A stretch of DNA of 64,000 nt, taken from contig BAXE01000004.1 of assembly GCA_001310415.1 (NCBI GenBank), forward strand, positions 1 through 64,000, in the 5' to 3' direction. The stretch is from Enterovibrio sp. JCM 19048. GTDB lineage: Bacteria > Pseudomonadota > Gammaproteobacteria > Enterobacterales > Vibrionaceae. The notes under the pieces are model-generated. The model worked only from the letters and a program-made list of their open reading frames with translations. It was not told where the DNA came from and did no database searches. Numbering within the stretch: the first letter of the stretch is position 1; every line of letters begins with the position of its first letter. The translations under genes and the position numbers were made by a program. Below are positions 63,162 through 64,000 of the stretch, in pieces.

Positions 63162-64000
63162 ATGAAGGATGCATTGCAGCAATTTGGTTTTTCCGCACTG
63201 GTGGTTGATGACGAACCGGGCATGCGGGCAATCCTCAATAAAGCGTTATCGAAAAAACTAACCCAGGTGGAAACCGCCTCTTCGCTGGAAGAAGCGGAAG
63301 CGCTGCGCCAGCGGAACCATTTCGATTTACTGATAGTGGACATCAACCTTCCGGGCCGATCGGGCATTGATTGGCACGAAGCCTTTACGGATGATGAGCG
63401 CCGCAGCGATATTATCTTTATGACGGGTTACGCCGAGCTGGAAACAGCCATTAAAGCGCTGCGTGCGGGTGCATCAGACTTCATTCTCAAGCCTTTTAAC
63501 CTCGAACAAATGCTGCAGTCGGTTCAGCGCTGTCTGGATAAACGTATGATGGAGCGACGAAATGTCGCCCTGCAACGTGATGTCGCGCGCTCTTTTCCGG
63601 TTGATATTATCGGTGAAGCACCCAAAACCCAGGCGATGCGTGAGATGGTATCCCGCCTGGCACCGTCACCTGCAGCAGTGTTGATTGAAGGGGAGTCCGG
63701 CACCGGCAAAGAGCTGGTTGCCCGTGCCCTTCATTCGCTAAGTGGCCGCACCGGGCCTTTTGTCCCGCTTAACTGTGGCGCGATTGCACCTGAGCTTCTG
63801 GAAAGCGAGCTGTTTGGCCACGTTTCCGGCGCTTTTACCGGCGCGCGTAAAAACAAAGACGGCCTGTTCCGTGTCGCCGACAAAGGCACCCTGTTTTTGG
63901 ACGAAATTGGCGAGATGCCGTTGTCGATGCAGGCATCACTCTTCGAACCCTGGAGCAAAAAACCATCCGTCCGGTAGGGGCAGAGCGGGAAGTCAGTGTG
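63162..64000 (+). CDS. Sigma-54-dependent response regulator, NtrC family (partial, one frameshift)
   Basis: The receiver domain ([14 protein letters not shown], phosphoacceptor Asp in [13 protein letters not shown] near residue 60, Lys in FILKPFN) is followed by an AAA+ domain with Walker [16 protein letters not shown] sigma-54 contact loop ([10 protein letters not shown]) and Walker [10 protein letters not shown]. The frame breaks near 63941 ([20 protein letters not shown]; a C lost). The gene runs off the window, so the DNA-binding domain and any kinase partner are not visible. Divergent from tupABC, which has a sigma-54 promoter. Confidence 0.93.

Noticed and set aside
1-64000. Genome reduction or pseudogenisation, as in an obligate symbiont
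   Set aside because: Breaks fall in essential genes at single bases in homopolymers, both sides stay fully conserved, and there are no insertion sequences or larger deletions. Sequence error explains it better.
1-64000. Phase variation or programmed frameshifting at the many homopolymers
   Set aside because: The runs are only 2-7 bases long, no slippery-site plus stem arrangement recurs, and the affected genes are housekeeping enzymes.
1-64000. CRISPR arrays, tRNA or rRNA genes, mobile elements
   Set aside because: No direct repeat series, cloverleaf-like genes, transposase or integrase sequences were seen.

Overview
This 64 kb window is a stretch of housekeeping chromosome from a gammaproteobacterium, almost certainly a member of the Vibrionaceae. 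Protein similarity to Vibrio, Photobacterium, Grimontia and Enterovibrio types is clear from recognised sequences and gene orders such as glnS-[porin]-fur-fldA-ybfF-seqA-pgm, gltA/sdhCDAB-sucABCD and rnd/minEDC-ycgL; a Grimontia/Enterovibrio-like source is a guess. I see no rRNA, tRNA, CRISPR array, prophage or insertion sequence.

Layout. 1-7.8 kb: chitin/N-acetylglucosamine use (nagB-nagA-nagC leftward, nagE and a lipoprotein GH20 hexosaminidase rightward, with a CRP-like site between them). 7.9-18.4 kb: glnS, an outer-membrane barrel in the usual chitoporin position, fur, a DUF4442 hotdog protein, fldA, a DUF2788 protein, ybfF, seqA, pgm, a DUF1853 protein and a Nif3/YbgI protein. 18.4-29.7 kb: TCA cycle genes, gltA leftward and sdhCDAB-sucABCD rightward. 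29.7-38.4 kb: metals, namely znuCB/znuA around a perfect Zur box, a large membrane AraC regulator with a periplasmic propeller, then feoABC. 38.4-51.5 kb: HIT and DUF924 proteins, a diguanylate cyclase, argS, yecM, purU, yoaA, tsaB, a small unknown, an alpha/beta hydrolase, fadD and rnd. 51.5-58.3 kb: minCDE, ycgL, an MltB-type transglycosylase, hns, a lysine riboswitch ahead of an NhaC-family transporter, and tdk. 58.3-64 kb: an operon for oxyanion uptake and molybdenum cofactor maturation (tupA-tupB-tupC-mobA-mobB/moeA), divergent from an NtrC-type response regulator that runs off the end.

The dominant oddity is technical. About 35 genes, many of them essential (glnS, argS, fur, minD, tsaB, sucA), carry roughly 58 small indels, mostly loss of one base from CCC, GGG, AAA or TTT. 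Restoring one base each time gives full-length conserved proteins. I read this as sequencing or assembly error, not gene decay. Such genes are annotated here as single CDS spans with the break positions given.

The most interesting regulatory signals are a lysine riboswitch whose P1 strand, a downstream strand and the Shine-Dalgarno can pair in mutually exclusive ways (55.7-56.0 kb); a well-spaced sigma-54 -24/-12 promoter in front of tupA, next to a divergent sigma-54 activator gene (62.9-63.2 kb); and the propeller-membrane-AraC one-component regulator between znuA and feoA.
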